DNA of 62,310 nucleotides from contig DDWZ01000009.1 in the NCBI GenBank assembly GCA_002347095.1, forward strand, positions 1 to 62,310, written 5' to 3'. The translations under genes and the position numbers were made by a program. Shown here piece by piece: positions 51,729 to 60,776 of the stretch (the stretch's first letter is position 1; each line of letters opens with the position of its first letter). The notes beneath the pieces are model-generated. The model made no database searches and was not told the DNA's origin. It saw only the letters and a list, made by a program, of their open reading frames with translations. This stretch comes from Desulfobulbaceae bacterium UBA2273 (GTDB lineage Bacteria; Desulfobacterota; Desulfobulbia; Desulfobulbales; Desulfurivibrionaceae).

Positions 51729-52861
51729 AACCGCTGCGGGTGTTGATCGTTTTTTCTTCCAGCGAATTGGGGGGGGCTGAGCGCAGTCTTACACGCATGG
51801 CGCTTGCGTCGCCTCCGGGGATTTATCAATTGGCCACCTTGGATGGCGAAGGGCCGTGGTGTGACTGGGTACGTGGACAGGGTCGGCAGCCGCTGGTGTT
51901 TGGGCGACGAAACGAGGTGCATCATGGCCGTCTGGGGATGGGGGCATTTGTGATGTTGTTCCGCCATGTCCGTTGCGAAGGCATTCAAATTGTCTACATA
52001 TGTGGCGTGAGGGCATCGTTATGGTTGCGCTTGCTGAAGCCATTCATGCCTGGGGTCAGGTTGGTGCACGGCATTCGTTGGAACCCGGATTCCAATTCTC
52101 GCCTGGATCGATTTTTTAGAGTGGTCGAACGGTGGCTCAATGGGTTTGTCGATTTGTATATCACCAATTCACAGATTGCTGCAGCAGCCTTGGTTCGACG
52201 ATGTGGTATTTCTGCCGACAAAATTCGGGTTATCTACAATGGGCTCGAGAAGTTGCCAACCAACGTTTCTCCTTTGGTTGATCGACCTCTGAACGTGCTG
52301 ACTGTGGCCAACCTTAACCCACGTAAAGGATACCTAGAATATCTTGTTGCCATCGAGAACGTACTTCGGGAAATTCCAGACGCACATTTTATTTTCGTTG
52401 GCAGAGACGATATGGATGGAAAGGTACAATCTGCCATTGTTGAGCGTGGTTTGTGCGCAAGTGTTGCTTGCGTTGGTTTCCAGCAGGATGTTTCTCCCTG
52501 GATGAGGTCTGCCAGAATTCTGGTGGTGCCGTCCTTGTGGAATGAGGGTTGCCCTACCGCAGTATTGGAAGCAATGTCTTATGGAGTGCCAATAGTTGGA
52601 TATGATTTAGACGGTCTGCCTGAGTTGGTTCGCCATAACCAAGATGGTGTTCTGGTGCCAATTGCCGATGCTGATTCTCTTGCTGCGGCCATTATTAAAC
52701 TGCTGAAGGATACGGAGATGGCTAGTGAGATGTCCACATCATCTTTGGCGCGCAGTCAAGATCAGTTTCTTCTGGAAAGCTGTGTAACTAAACATCAAGA
52801 GGCCCTGGTCTTGCTTGGAGAAGCGAAACTTCCAAAATTGATAAACCATGAAAAATATTGA
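51725..52861 (+). CDS. Glycosyltransferase family 4
   Basis: The 378-residue protein has a GT-B fold: LRVLIVFSSSELGGAERSLTR at the N terminus, and in the C-terminal domain VLTVANLNPRKGYLEYLVA, then ILVVPSLWNEGCPTAVLEAMSYGVPIVG with the EGCP..E motif of GT4 enzymes. It probably extends the lipid-linked oligosaccharide. It overlaps the neighbouring genes on both sides, which supports a single transcript. Confidence 0.92.
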   Translation: MKPLRVLIVFSSSELGGAERSLTRMALASPPGIYQLATLDGEGPWCDWVRGQGRQPLVFGRRNEVHHGRLGMGAFVMLFRHVRCEGIQIVYICGVRASLWLRLLKPFMPGVRLVHGIRWNPDSNSRLDRFFRVVERWLNGFVDLYITNSQIAAAALVRRCGISADKIRVIYNGLEKLPTNVSPLVDRPLNVLTVANLNPRKGYLEYLVAIENVLREIPDAHFIFVGRDDMDGKVQSAIVERGLCASVACVGFQQDVSPWMRSARILVVPSLWNEGCPTAVLEAMSYGVPIVGYDLDGLPELVRHNQDGVLVPIADADSLAAAIIKLLKDTEMASEMSTSSLARSQDQFLLESCVTKHQEALVLLGEAKLPKLINHEKY

Positions 52862-53675
52862 CCTCAAAACAGTTGAAGGCTTCGGACGTGAATGGGCTTC
52901 GTTTGATCAGAGTGGTTTAAGCGATGAAGAGAAATCAAAGATATTTGATGATTATTTTCATCTATTCCCTTGGGGTAAGTTAACCGCAGATGCTGTTGGC
53001 CTGGATATAGGGTGTGGAAGTGGTCGTTGGGCTGCAGTTGTCGCACCCCGGGTTGGACATTTGCATCTGGTTGATGCCAGTCAGGATGCTCTTCAGGTGG
53101 CAAAAAAAAATCTTTCCAAATTAAGGAACTGCGGATTCCATCATGCCTCGGTTGGAGATCTGCCATTTCTAGAAAATTCGTTAGATTTCGCCTATTCCCT
53201 GGGGGTCTTGCATCACGTGCCAGACACGGCTGCTGCCATTAAATCGGTGGCAAAGAGGTTGAAGCCGGGAGCCCCATTCCTGGTTTATCTCTACTATGCG
53301 TTTGATAATCGGCCATTGTGGTTTCGAATGATGTGGGGGGGGGCAGATGTTGCAAGACGATTGATTAGCCGTTTGCCTTATGTGCTGCGTCTTCTGATAT
53401 GCCAGTTAATTTCTGTTCTTATCTATTTGCCGTTTGCCAGAGTTGCGTGTCTTTTTGATTCAGTTGGGGCGTTGCCGAGTGCGTGGCCTCTTGCATACTA
53501 CCGAGATAAATCTTTTTACGTAATGAGAACGGATGCGTTGGATCGTTTTGGCACTCGACTTGAACAGAGGTTTAGTAGGCAACAAATTGAGTTGATGCTG
53601 GAAAATGCGGGGTTCAAAGATATTCATTTTTCAGACAAGCCGCCTTACTGGTGTGCTGTTGCAGTCAAGGGATAA
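52848..53675 (+). CDS. SAM-dependent methyltransferase D
   Basis: The 275-residue class I methyltransferase has motif I AVGLDIGCGSGRWAAVVA, then HLVDASQDALQVAKKN and FAYSLGVLHHVPDTAAAIK. A hydrophobic stretch (LICQLISVLIYLPFARVA) follows. The ATG at 52848 overlaps the GT4 gene by 14 bases. It shares the DIGxGSG and LHHVPDT pattern with methyltransferase C but is clearly different, so the cluster has two related and two other methyltransferases. Confidence 0.85.
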   Translation: MKNIDLKTVEGFGREWASFDQSGLSDEEKSKIFDDYFHLFPWGKLTADAVGLDIGCGSGRWAAVVAPRVGHLHLVDASQDALQVAKKNLSKLRNCGFHHASVGDLPFLENSLDFAYSLGVLHHVPDTAAAIKSVAKRLKPGAPFLVYLYYAFDNRPLWFRMMWGGADVARRLISRLPYVLRLLICQLISVLIYLPFARVACLFDSVGALPSAWPLAYYRDKSFYVMRTDALDRFGTRLEQRFSRQQIELMLENAGFKDIHFSDKPPYWCAVAVKG

Positions 53676-53678
53676 AGC

Positions 53679-55601
53679 ATGTGCGGCATAGCCGGTTGGC
53701 TTGGCGACAAGATTGATGCGCACACCTGTACTGAAATGCTGGCCAGACTTGCACACCGCGGACCGGATGGCGAAGGAGAGTGGCGTGCTGATGGCGTCTG
53801 GCTCGGTCATCGTCGGCTGGCAGTCCTCGATCTTTCATCCGAGGGGCGGCAGCCCATGCTTTCCCCATCCCGGCGTTATGCCCTTACCTATAATGGCGAG
53901 GTCTACAATTACCTGGAGCTTCGGGTGGAGCTTGAACGGAACGGTGTGCATTTTCGTGGACATTCCGACACCGAAGTGGTGCTGGCAGCCTGTGAATTAT
54001 GGGGGGTCGAGAAGGCGGTAACCCGGTTGGAGGGGATGTTTGCATTCGCGCTATATGACGTAGTTGATCATGTATTGTGGCTTGCGCGTGATCCCATGGG
54101 GATCAAGCCGCTTTACTACGCGAATACCGGGTCGGAATTTGCCTTTGCCTCGGAGCTTACTGCGTTGCAGCCTCTGCCTTGGCTTGATGACACCATTGAT
54201 GCTGATGCGCTGTATGCTTATTTTCGTTATTTGACCGTACCTTCACCTGCGTCCATTCTGCGCGGTGCGCGAAAGCTGCCATCGGGCACACTACTGCGCT
54301 GGGATGGTTGTATTCTTGAGACGCGCCGATTCTGGGATGTGCAGCCAAGAACTTTACGCGCATCCTCGGCCACCCTCAGTTTTGAGGAGGCGACTGACGA
54401 GTTGGAGAAGCGATTGCGTCACTCGGTACGTTGGCATATGCAATCCGATGTGCCGTATGGCGCATTTCTGTCTGGCGGGGTGGATTCATCGGTTGTAGCA
54501 GCGTTGATGCAAGCCGAATCAAGTCGTCCTATTAAAACGTTTACCGTGGGTTTTTCCGAACGCACTCAAGATGAGTCGCCCTATGCACGGGCTGTGGCGG
54601 CTCATCTTGGCACGGAACACCACGAACTGATTCTTAACGCGGATGATGTCCCCGCCTTGGTGCCAGAGGTGGCCTCACATTACGATGAACCCTTCGCGGA
54701 CGGCAGTTCTATCCCTACCTTTCTGGTTTCACGCTTCGCTCGCCAACATGTGACAGTATGCCTTTCTGGCGATGGGGGGGATGAATTGTTTGCCGGTTAC
54801 CCGCGCTACTTTTGGGCTGGCCGCGTTGAACGATGGCGTAATCGGCTTACCGCGCCAGGTGCCTATATGGCGTCACGATTGCTACAGGGATTGCCAGATG
54901 TTTTTTGGAATCGTGTGATGAATTCCCTTACCGGAAAGCGTTATGCGGGCACTGAGGGATTGGCGCCACGAATTAAGCGTTTTGCGCGATATCTTGGTTG
55001 TGCGCGAGAACAAGCATATCCGCTCACAATGTCGGCTTGGCCGAACCCTGAAATTCTGCTTGGGGTCGGGGATTTTGGAAAACTAGGGGCAGATGCGGCT
55101 AGTTATCCCAATTTGAGCTGGGCTGAGGAGATGATGCTGACAGACCAGGAAAACTATTTGCAGGACGATATTCTGGCAAAGGTTGACCGTGCGAGTATGG
55201 CAGTTTCTTTGGAAGCGCGTGTTCCATTGCTGATCCATTCGTTGGTCGAATGGAGTTGGGACATATCTCTAAGCTACAAGGTCAAGGAGAACGGCGATCA
55301 AGGAAAGCGGATCTTGCGAGAAGTGCTCTATCGTCATGTGCCAAGAGAGTTGATCGAGCGTCCCAAGCAAGGCTTCGGTATGCCAATGGCTGTTTGGCTG
55401 CGCGGCCCGCTTAGAGATTGGGCTGAGGCGTTGCTGACTTCCGCAGAGTTGGAATCTGCTGGGTTGAATGCCAAAGTAGTGCAGTCTGTCTGGAAAGCTC
55501 ACTTGGCAGGGGAAAATCGGCTATCCCAGGTATGGACTGTACTCATGTATCGGCAGTGGCAGGAAACCTGGAAACAGGGGCGTGTGCGATGTGCGGGATA
55601 G
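53679..55601 (+). CDS. Asparagine-synthetase-like glutamine amidotransferase 2
   Basis: The 640-residue protein has the N-terminal glutaminase domain (MCGIAGWLGD, Cys2; LAHRGPDGEGEW; YNGEVYNYLELR; GHSDTEVVLAA) and the synthetase domain (SGGVDSSVVAALMQ). The motif LSGDGGDELFAGYPRYFW has Asp at the position of the catalytic Glu of AsnB. It is the most standard of the three asparagine-synthetase-like proteins here. In glycan loci such enzymes amidate uronic acids, but free asparagine formation is also possible. It starts three bases after the methyltransferase stop. Confidence 0.92.
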   Translation: MCGIAGWLGDKIDAHTCTEMLARLAHRGPDGEGEWRADGVWLGHRRLAVLDLSSEGRQPMLSPSRRYALTYNGEVYNYLELRVELERNGVHFRGHSDTEVVLAACELWGVEKAVTRLEGMFAFALYDVVDHVLWLARDPMGIKPLYYANTGSEFAFASELTALQPLPWLDDTIDADALYAYFRYLTVPSPASILRGARKLPSGTLLRWDGCILETRRFWDVQPRTLRASSATLSFEEATDELEKRLRHSVRWHMQSDVPYGAFLSGGVDSSVVAALMQAESSRPIKTFTVGFSERTQDESPYARAVAAHLGTEHHELILNADDVPALVPEVASHYDEPFADGSSIPTFLVSRFARQHVTVCLSGDGGDELFAGYPRYFWAGRVERWRNRLTAPGAYMASRLLQGLPDVFWNRVMNSLTGKRYAGTEGLAPRIKRFARYLGCAREQAYPLTMSAWPNPEILLGVGDFGKLGADAASYPNLSWAEEMMLTDQENYLQDDILAKVDRASMAVSLEARVPLLIHSLVEWSWDISLSYKVKENGDQGKRILREVLYRHVPRELIERPKQGFGMPMAVWLRGPLRDWAEALLTSAELESAGLNAKVVQSVWKAHLAGENRLSQVWTVLMYRQWQETWKQGRVRCAG

Positions 55602-57583
55602 CTGGTTTTATTACTGCAGGCGATCAATTTTTGTACGATGAAATGGGGCGGTTTTTGGCCGCAATGACTGGTGCGATTATTCATCGTGGCCCAGACGATG
55701 ACGGTTTGTGGTCGGATATGGAAGCCGGAATTTGGCTGGGCCACCGGCGATTAGCCATCGTCGATCTGTCACCGGCAGGCCATCAACCTATGCTTTCGGC
55801 AAGTGGTCGGTATGTAATTGCGTTCAATGGGGAGATTTACAACCATTTGGATTTGCGGAAGGAACTGGAGGCTTCAACCCCCACCCTAACCCTCCCCCTA
55901 GAAAGGGGAGAGAATGTTTCTCTGTGGTGTGGGCATTCGGATACGGAAACTTTGCTGGCGGGAATTGAGGCTTGGGGGGTAGAGGCTACGCTAAAAAAAT
56001 CGATCGGCATGTTTGCTATTGCCTTGTGGGATCGGCAAACGCGCACGCTGACCTTGGCACGCGACCGAATTGGCGAGAAACCGCTTTATTATGGCTGGCA
56101 GGGTGGCGGTAACGAGCAGGTATTTTTGTTTGGCTCTGAGCTTAAGGCGCTTAAGGCGCATCCGGCTTTTGCGGCAAACATTGACCGTGGTGCTCTTTGC
56201 TTGCTGTTGCGGCATAATTACATCCCCGCACCGTATTCGATTTACCAAGGCATGGCCAAGTTGGAGCCGGGTTGTTTGTTGTCTGTTTCATTGGCGCAGC
56301 CTGAACCCAAGATTTGGAAATATTGGGATGCAGTTGAAGTGGCGCGTGCTGGCGTGGTCCAGCCATTTGAGGGCACGGCCGATCAGGCGGTGGACGCGTT
56401 GGAAGTGTTGGCCAAAGATGCGGTGCGCCAGCAAATGATGGCGGATGTGCCGTTGGGGGCATTTTTGTCAGGGGGCATTGATTCCAGCGCCGTGGTGGCA
56501 TTGATGCAGGCACAATCCCCACGTCCGGTCAAAACTTTTACCATCGGTTTTAACGAAGAAGGTTACAACGAGGCGGTTCACGCCAAGGCAGTGGCGCGGC
56601 ATTTGGGTACGGAGCATACCGAACTATATGTCACGCCAGAGCAGGCGATGGAGGTGATTCCGTGTTTGCCTGGTTTGTATTGCGAGCCGTTTGCGGATTC
56701 ATCGCAGATACCTACTTTTTTGGTGAGCCAATTGGCTAAACAGCATGTCACGGTGTCATTATCAGGTGATGCGGGGGATGAGTTGTTTTGCGGATATAAC
56801 CGTTACCAAATGACCAACACTCTGTGGCGAAAATTGTCGGTTGCGCCAGTCCCGCTACGTGCGTTTGCCGCCAAGGGAATTACATCGATTTCTCCGGAAA
56901 GGTGGGATGGCTTGGCGCGTTTCATACCTGGTGCGGTACGCTATTCTTCGTTGGGCGATAAATTACATAAGGGAGCAGGGGTGCTTGCCAGTTGCACCGT
57001 GGATGATCTTTACTTGGGTATCGTTTCGCATCTGCGCAATCCGGCGGATTGGGTGATTAACGGTAAAGAACCACCGACACACTTGAAGGGAGCGCGACCT
57101 GAGTTGGAAGGGTTGAATGACGTGGAGCGCATGATGGCACTGGATACGATCAGCTATTTGCCAGACGACATTCTGGTCAAGGTGGATCGTGCTGCCATGG
57201 GAGTTTCATTGGAAAGCCGGGTGCCGTTTCTGGATCACCGGGTAGTCGAATTTGCGTGGAGCTTGCCGTTGGAATATAAACTGCGCGATGGTCAAACCAA
57301 ATGGCCATTGCGCCAAGTGCTTTACCGCCACGTTCCGCGTGAATTGATTGATCGTCCCAAAATGGGCTTTGGTGTTCCTTTGCACGATTGGCTGCGTGGG
57401 CCGTTGCGTGATTGGGCGGAAGGCTTGCTGGACGAACCGCGCTTGCGGCGCGAGGGATATTTTCATCCGGCGCCGATTCGGCAAATGTGGGCGGAGCATT
57501 TGAGCGGGCGGCATAATTGGATGGCCCGGTTGTGGAATGTGTTGATGTTCCAGGCGTGGCTTGAGGCCAATGAACATGCCTAA
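55589..57583 (+). CDS. Asparagine-synthetase-like glutamine amidotransferase 3
   Basis: The 664-residue protein has the same two domains: MCGIAGFITAG with Cys2, HRGPDDDGLW, NGEIYNHLDLR, then SGGIDSSAVVALMQ and LSGDAGDELFCGYNRYQ. The MCGIAGF start overlaps gene 2 by 13 bases. Between LE (after NGEIYNHLDLRKE) and GHSDTE it carries about 13 extra residues (STPTLTLPLERGE) relative to copy 2, encoded by a palindromic repeat. The frame is kept, so the protein may still work, with an extra surface loop in the glutaminase domain. Confidence 0.92.
   Translation: MCGIAGFITAGDQFLYDEMGRFLAAMTGAIIHRGPDDDGLWSDMEAGIWLGHRRLAIVDLSPAGHQPMLSASGRYVIAFNGEIYNHLDLRKELEASTPTLTLPLERGENVSLWCGHSDTETLLAGIEAWGVEATLKKSIGMFAIALWDRQTRTLTLARDRIGEKPLYYGWQGGGNEQVFLFGSELKALKAHPAFAANIDRGALCLLLRHNYIPAPYSIYQGMAKLEPGCLLSVSLAQPEPKIWKYWDAVEVARAGVVQPFEGTADQAVDALEVLAKDAVRQQMMADVPLGAFLSGGIDSSAVVALMQAQSPRPVKTFTIGFNEEGYNEAVHAKAVARHLGTEHTELYVTPEQAMEVIPCLPGLYCEPFADSSQIPTFLVSQLAKQHVTVSLSGDAGDELFCGYNRYQMTNTLWRKLSVAPVPLRAFAAKGITSISPERWDGLARFIPGAVRYSSLGDKLHKGAGVLASCTVDDLYLGIVSHLRNPADWVINGKEPPTHLKGARPELEGLNDVERMMALDTISYLPDDILVKVDRAAMGVSLESRVPFLDHRVVEFAWSLPLEYKLRDGQTKWPLRQVLYRHVPRELIDRPKMGFGVPLHDWLRGPLRDWAEGLLDEPRLRREGYFHPAPIRQMWAEHLSGRHNWMARLWNVLMFQAWLEANEHA
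55876..55913. repeat. REP-like palindromic element inside an asnB-type gene
   Basis: AACCCCCACCCTAACCCTCC continues CCCTAGAAAGGGGAGAGA. The C-run/G-run palindrome (CCCCCTAGAAAGGGG) matches the style of the elements at 12109-12213. It inserts STPTLTLPLERGE in frame in the glutaminase domain. Confidence 0.8.
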
Positions 57584-58682
57584 GCTGCTTTTCTTCGTCA
57601 CAGAGGACTGGTATTTTTGTTCCCATCGATTGGCGCTCGCCGTGGCCGTGCGTGAGGCCGGTTTCGAGGTGGTCGTGGTCACAAGGGTGCGTGAGCATGG
57701 AGAGGTCATCCGCCTGGCCGGTCTGGATATCATCCCTTTTGAGATGTCACGCCGGAGCATGAATCCGCTACAGGAATGGCAGGTGCTGGCCCGTTTGATT
57801 GCAATCTATCGGAAGGAAAAGCCGGATTTAATACATCACGTGGCCATGAAGCCGGTGATCTACGGTTCGTTTGCTGCCCATTTTTCCGGAACCCGGCATG
57901 TAGTAAACGCGATGGCGGGTATGGGTTGGTTGTTTACTTCCGGAAACATTAGGGCCCGGCTGGTTAAACCTTTGGTGCGTCTGTTATTTCGCGTCTTGTT
58001 GTTGCCAACTCGTGTCATTGTTCAGAACCCGGATGATGCGGCGTTCATGGCCGATGTGGGCGTGGAAAGCGTACATTTGATCCGGGGTTCAGGAGTGAAT
58101 ACGGCGGTGTTCCGTCCCGGACCTGAACCGATTGGTGCCCCGCTGGTGGTATTGCCTGCACGTATGCTTTGGGATAAGGGGGTGGGTGAATTTGTCGAAG
58201 CGGCCAGGCAACTTAAGGCGCGGGGGGTTGTTGCGCGTTTTGCCTTGGTAGGCGAGCCTGACCCGGAGAATCCGGCAACGGTCTCCAAAGCGCAACTCGT
58301 CGCCTGGCACGACGAGTCTGCGGTTGAATGGTGGGGCCAACGTGCCGACATGGTCCAGGTCTATGCTCAGGCTCATGTTGTTTGCCTTCCTTCTTACAGG
58401 GAAGGATTGCCTAAGACATTGTTGGAGGCAGCCTCCTGCGGACTCCCTATTGTCACTACAAATGTTCCCGGCTGTCGTGAGACCGTGCGGAATGGCACTA
58501 ACGGCTTGCTGGTTCCGGTGCGCGATGCGTCAGCGCTTGCAGAAGCCTTGGCTAGGCTTATTGTGGACTCGGGCATGCGCCGTCGCATGGGCGAATGTGG
58601 CAGAGCGCTTGCGCTCGGCGAGTTTTCCCAGGAACAGATAATCGCCGAGACCCTGGGGGTCTATCGGGGGGCGATGGCATGA
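57576..58682 (+). CDS. Glycosyltransferase family 4
   Basis: The 368-residue protein has a GT-B fold: LLFFVTEDWYFCSHRLALAV at the N terminus, and in the C-terminal domain LVVLPARMLWDKGVGEFVEA, then VVCLPSYREGLPKTLLEAASCGLPIVTT with the family E-x(7)-E motif. It is of the type found beside WbpV-like epimerases in O-antigen clusters, where it often transfers an amino sugar. The ATG at 57576 has GAGGCCA nine bases before it. It overlaps the epimerase gene by four bases. Confidence 0.92.
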   Translation: MPKLLFFVTEDWYFCSHRLALAVAVREAGFEVVVVTRVREHGEVIRLAGLDIIPFEMSRRSMNPLQEWQVLARLIAIYRKEKPDLIHHVAMKPVIYGSFAAHFSGTRHVVNAMAGMGWLFTSGNIRARLVKPLVRLLFRVLLLPTRVIVQNPDDAAFMADVGVESVHLIRGSGVNTAVFRPGPEPIGAPLVVLPARMLWDKGVGEFVEAARQLKARGVVARFALVGEPDPENPATVSKAQLVAWHDESAVEWWGQRADMVQVYAQAHVVCLPSYREGLPKTLLEAASCGLPIVTTNVPGCRETVRNGTNGLLVPVRDASALAEALARLIVDSGMRRRMGECGRALALGEFSQEQIIAETLGVYRGAMA

Positions 58683-59650
58683 TCCGCGTGTTAGTGACCG
58701 GCGCTACCGGTTTCGTGGGGCGCGCCCTATGTGCTGAGCTATTGCGCCATGGTCATGCCGTGTGCGCCACGCTACGGCACGTGGAAGACAGCACGCGCTT
58801 GGATTTGGAGGGGGGGGAAACCATCGCTGTCGGGCCGGTTAACGCGGCCACGGACTGGCGCAACGCGCTGGCTGGTTGTGAGGTAGTTGTTCATCTTGCC
58901 GCTCGCGTGCACGTGATGCGCGACAAGGCTACTGATCCGTTAACCGAGTTCTGTGTGGTCAATGTGGAAGGTACGCTAACTCTTGCCCGCCAGGCATCTG
59001 AAGCGGGTGTGCGGCGGTTTGTCTACCTTAGCTCCGTCAAAGTTAACGGCGAGCAAACGCTGCCAGGTCGGCCTTTCACCGAGGATGACATGCCTGCGCC
59101 GCTTGATCCCTACGGTATTTCCAAGTATAAAGCGGAAGAAGGGTTGCATAAGCTCGCTCAACAGACGGGTATGGAGGTGGTGATTATTCGTCCTCCGCTG
59201 GTTTATGGACCTGGTGTGAAGGCCAATTTCTTGGATATGATGTGCTGGTTGTATAAAGGGGTACCGTTGCCATTTGGCGCGATCCATAATCGTCGCAGCC
59301 TGGTTGCTCTTGATAATCTTATCGATTTTATTGTTACTTGCATTAACCATCCTGTGGCAGCCAATCAGACATTTCTGGTTTCGGATGGAGAAGATTTTTC
59401 TACTACCATTTTGTTGCGTCGGGTGGTAGCAGCACTTGATATACCATCACGTTTGTGGCCAGTGCCGCAGCAATTGCTTGAGATGGGTTTTAAACTTGTT
59501 GGGAAAGGTGATGTGGCCGAGCGTTTGTGCAGCTCGCTTCAGGTGGACATTGCCAAGGCCAGGATCTTGTTAGGTTGGGTTCCTCCGGTGAGGGTGGATG
59601 AATCGCTGGAGAAAACTGCGCGGCATTTTCTGGACTCGCAATTACAATGA
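58679..59650 (+). CDS. Nucleotide-sugar epimerase/dehydratase (SDR, WbpV-like)
   Basis: The 323-residue protein is an extended SDR: IRVLVTGATGFVGRALCAEL for the NAD motif, VVHLAARVHVMRD, YLSSVKVNGEQTL and the catalytic YGISKYKAE. Its sequence is closest in pattern to WbpV-type proteins of UDP-QuiNAc synthesis or to lipid-linked GlcNAc 4-epimerases. The exact reaction is uncertain. The ATG at 58679 overlaps the glycosyltransferase stop (ATGA). It is the last gene of the foreign-looking block. Confidence 0.88.
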   Translation: MIRVLVTGATGFVGRALCAELLRHGHAVCATLRHVEDSTRLDLEGGETIAVGPVNAATDWRNALAGCEVVVHLAARVHVMRDKATDPLTEFCVVNVEGTLTLARQASEAGVRRFVYLSSVKVNGEQTLPGRPFTEDDMPAPLDPYGISKYKAEEGLHKLAQQTGMEVVIIRPPLVYGPGVKANFLDMMCWLYKGVPLPFGAIHNRRSLVALDNLIDFIVTCINHPVAANQTFLVSDGEDFSTTILLRRVVAALDIPSRLWPVPQQLLEMGFKLVGKGDVAERLCSSLQVDIAKARILLGWVPPVRVDESLEKTARHFLDSQLQ

Positions 59651-59701
59651 GAACCTTCCGGCGTGACAAGGTTCGCAATCAAAAAGGACAAAGGGATACG
59701 C

Positions 59702-60718
59702 ATGGAATTTAAAAACATTCTCATTACCGGCGCCGCCGGTTTTATTGGTTTTCATCTTTGCCAGAAATTACTCGCACGTTCAGTTAATGTGGTCGGGATC
59801 GACAACCTGAACGATTATTATGACCCGGAGCTGAAACGAGCCCGTTTGGCGATCCTCAAAGCATCCCCACTTTTCGAGCATGTTGATTTAGATATTGCTG
59901 ATCGGCAGGGGATGAGTGATCTCTTTGCCGCTACTCAATTTGATGCGGTTGTTAATCTGGCCGCCCAGGCAGGGGTGCGGTATTCATTGGAAAATCCGCA
60001 TTCTTACGTGGATACCAACCTGGTTGGGTTTGTTAATGTTTTGGAGGGGTGCCGTCATTCCGGGGTCCGGCATCTGGTTTTTGCCTCTTCGAGTTCGGTT
60101 TACGGGGCAAATGTCGTTCTCCCTTTTTCGACGCATCAGAATGTGGATCATCCTGTTTCTCTGTATGCTGCAAGCAAGAAAGCCAATGAGTTGATGGCTC
60201 ATAGCTACAGCCATTTGTTCGGGTTGCCGACGACCGGTCTCCGGTTTTTTACGGTGTACGGACCGTGGGGCCGACCGGACATGGCGTTGTTCCTTTTTGC
60301 CAAAGGAATTATAGAGGATCGTCCCATCGATGTTTTCAACCATGGCAAGATGGAACGCGACTTTACCTATATTGATGATATTGTGGAGGGAGTATGCCGG
60401 GTCATTGATCTGCCTCCTGTTGCCAATCCCGCCTGGGACCGGGAAAACCCCGATCCCGGCACCAGCTATAGCCCCTATCGGATTTATAATATCGGCAACA
60501 ATCAAAAAGTGGATTTAATGCGATACATAGAGGTGCTGGAGGATTGCCTTGGCAAAAAGGCGAAGAAGAATTTTCTGCCCATGCAACCGGGAGATGTTCC
60601 CGCCACTTTTGCAGACGTTGAAGACTTGAGCCGTGATGTCGGTTTTAAGCCAAACACTCCCATTGAACAGGGGATTCGGTCTTTTGTGGATTGGTACCGG
60701 GATTATTATCGGGTTTAA
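59702..60718 (+). CDS. UDP-glucuronate 4-epimerase (CapI/LspL type)
   Basis: The 338-residue SDR epimerase has [35 protein letters not shown] (the DYYDxxLK.xRL mark of UDP-glucuronate epimerases), [21 protein letters not shown] and the catalytic [10 protein letters not shown]. It turns UDP-GlcA into UDP-GalA. The ATG at 59702 has AAGGG upstream. Its codon style returns to that of the genes before 38 kb. It pairs with the ugd gene that follows, which makes its substrate. Confidence 0.93.
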   Translation: MEFKNILITGAAGFIGFHLCQKLLARSVNVVGIDNLNDYYDPELKRARLAILKASPLFEHVDLDIADRQGMSDLFAATQFDAVVNLAAQAGVRYSLENPHSYVDTNLVGFVNVLEGCRHSGVRHLVFASSSSVYGANVVLPFSTHQNVDHPVSLYAASKKANELMAHSYSHLFGLPTTGLRFFTVYGPWGRPDMALFLFAKGIIEDRPIDVFNHGKMERDFTYIDDIVEGVCRVIDLPPVANPAWDRENPDPGTSYSPYRIYNIGNNQKVDLMRYIEVLEDCLGKKAKKNFLPMQPGDVPATFADVEDLSRDVGFKPNTPIEQGIRSFVDWYRDYYRV

Positions 60719-60776
60719 GAGGTGAGAGTTCTTTCGATGATGGTTGCAAACCGTTTGTCATGGGGATGAGCAGGAT

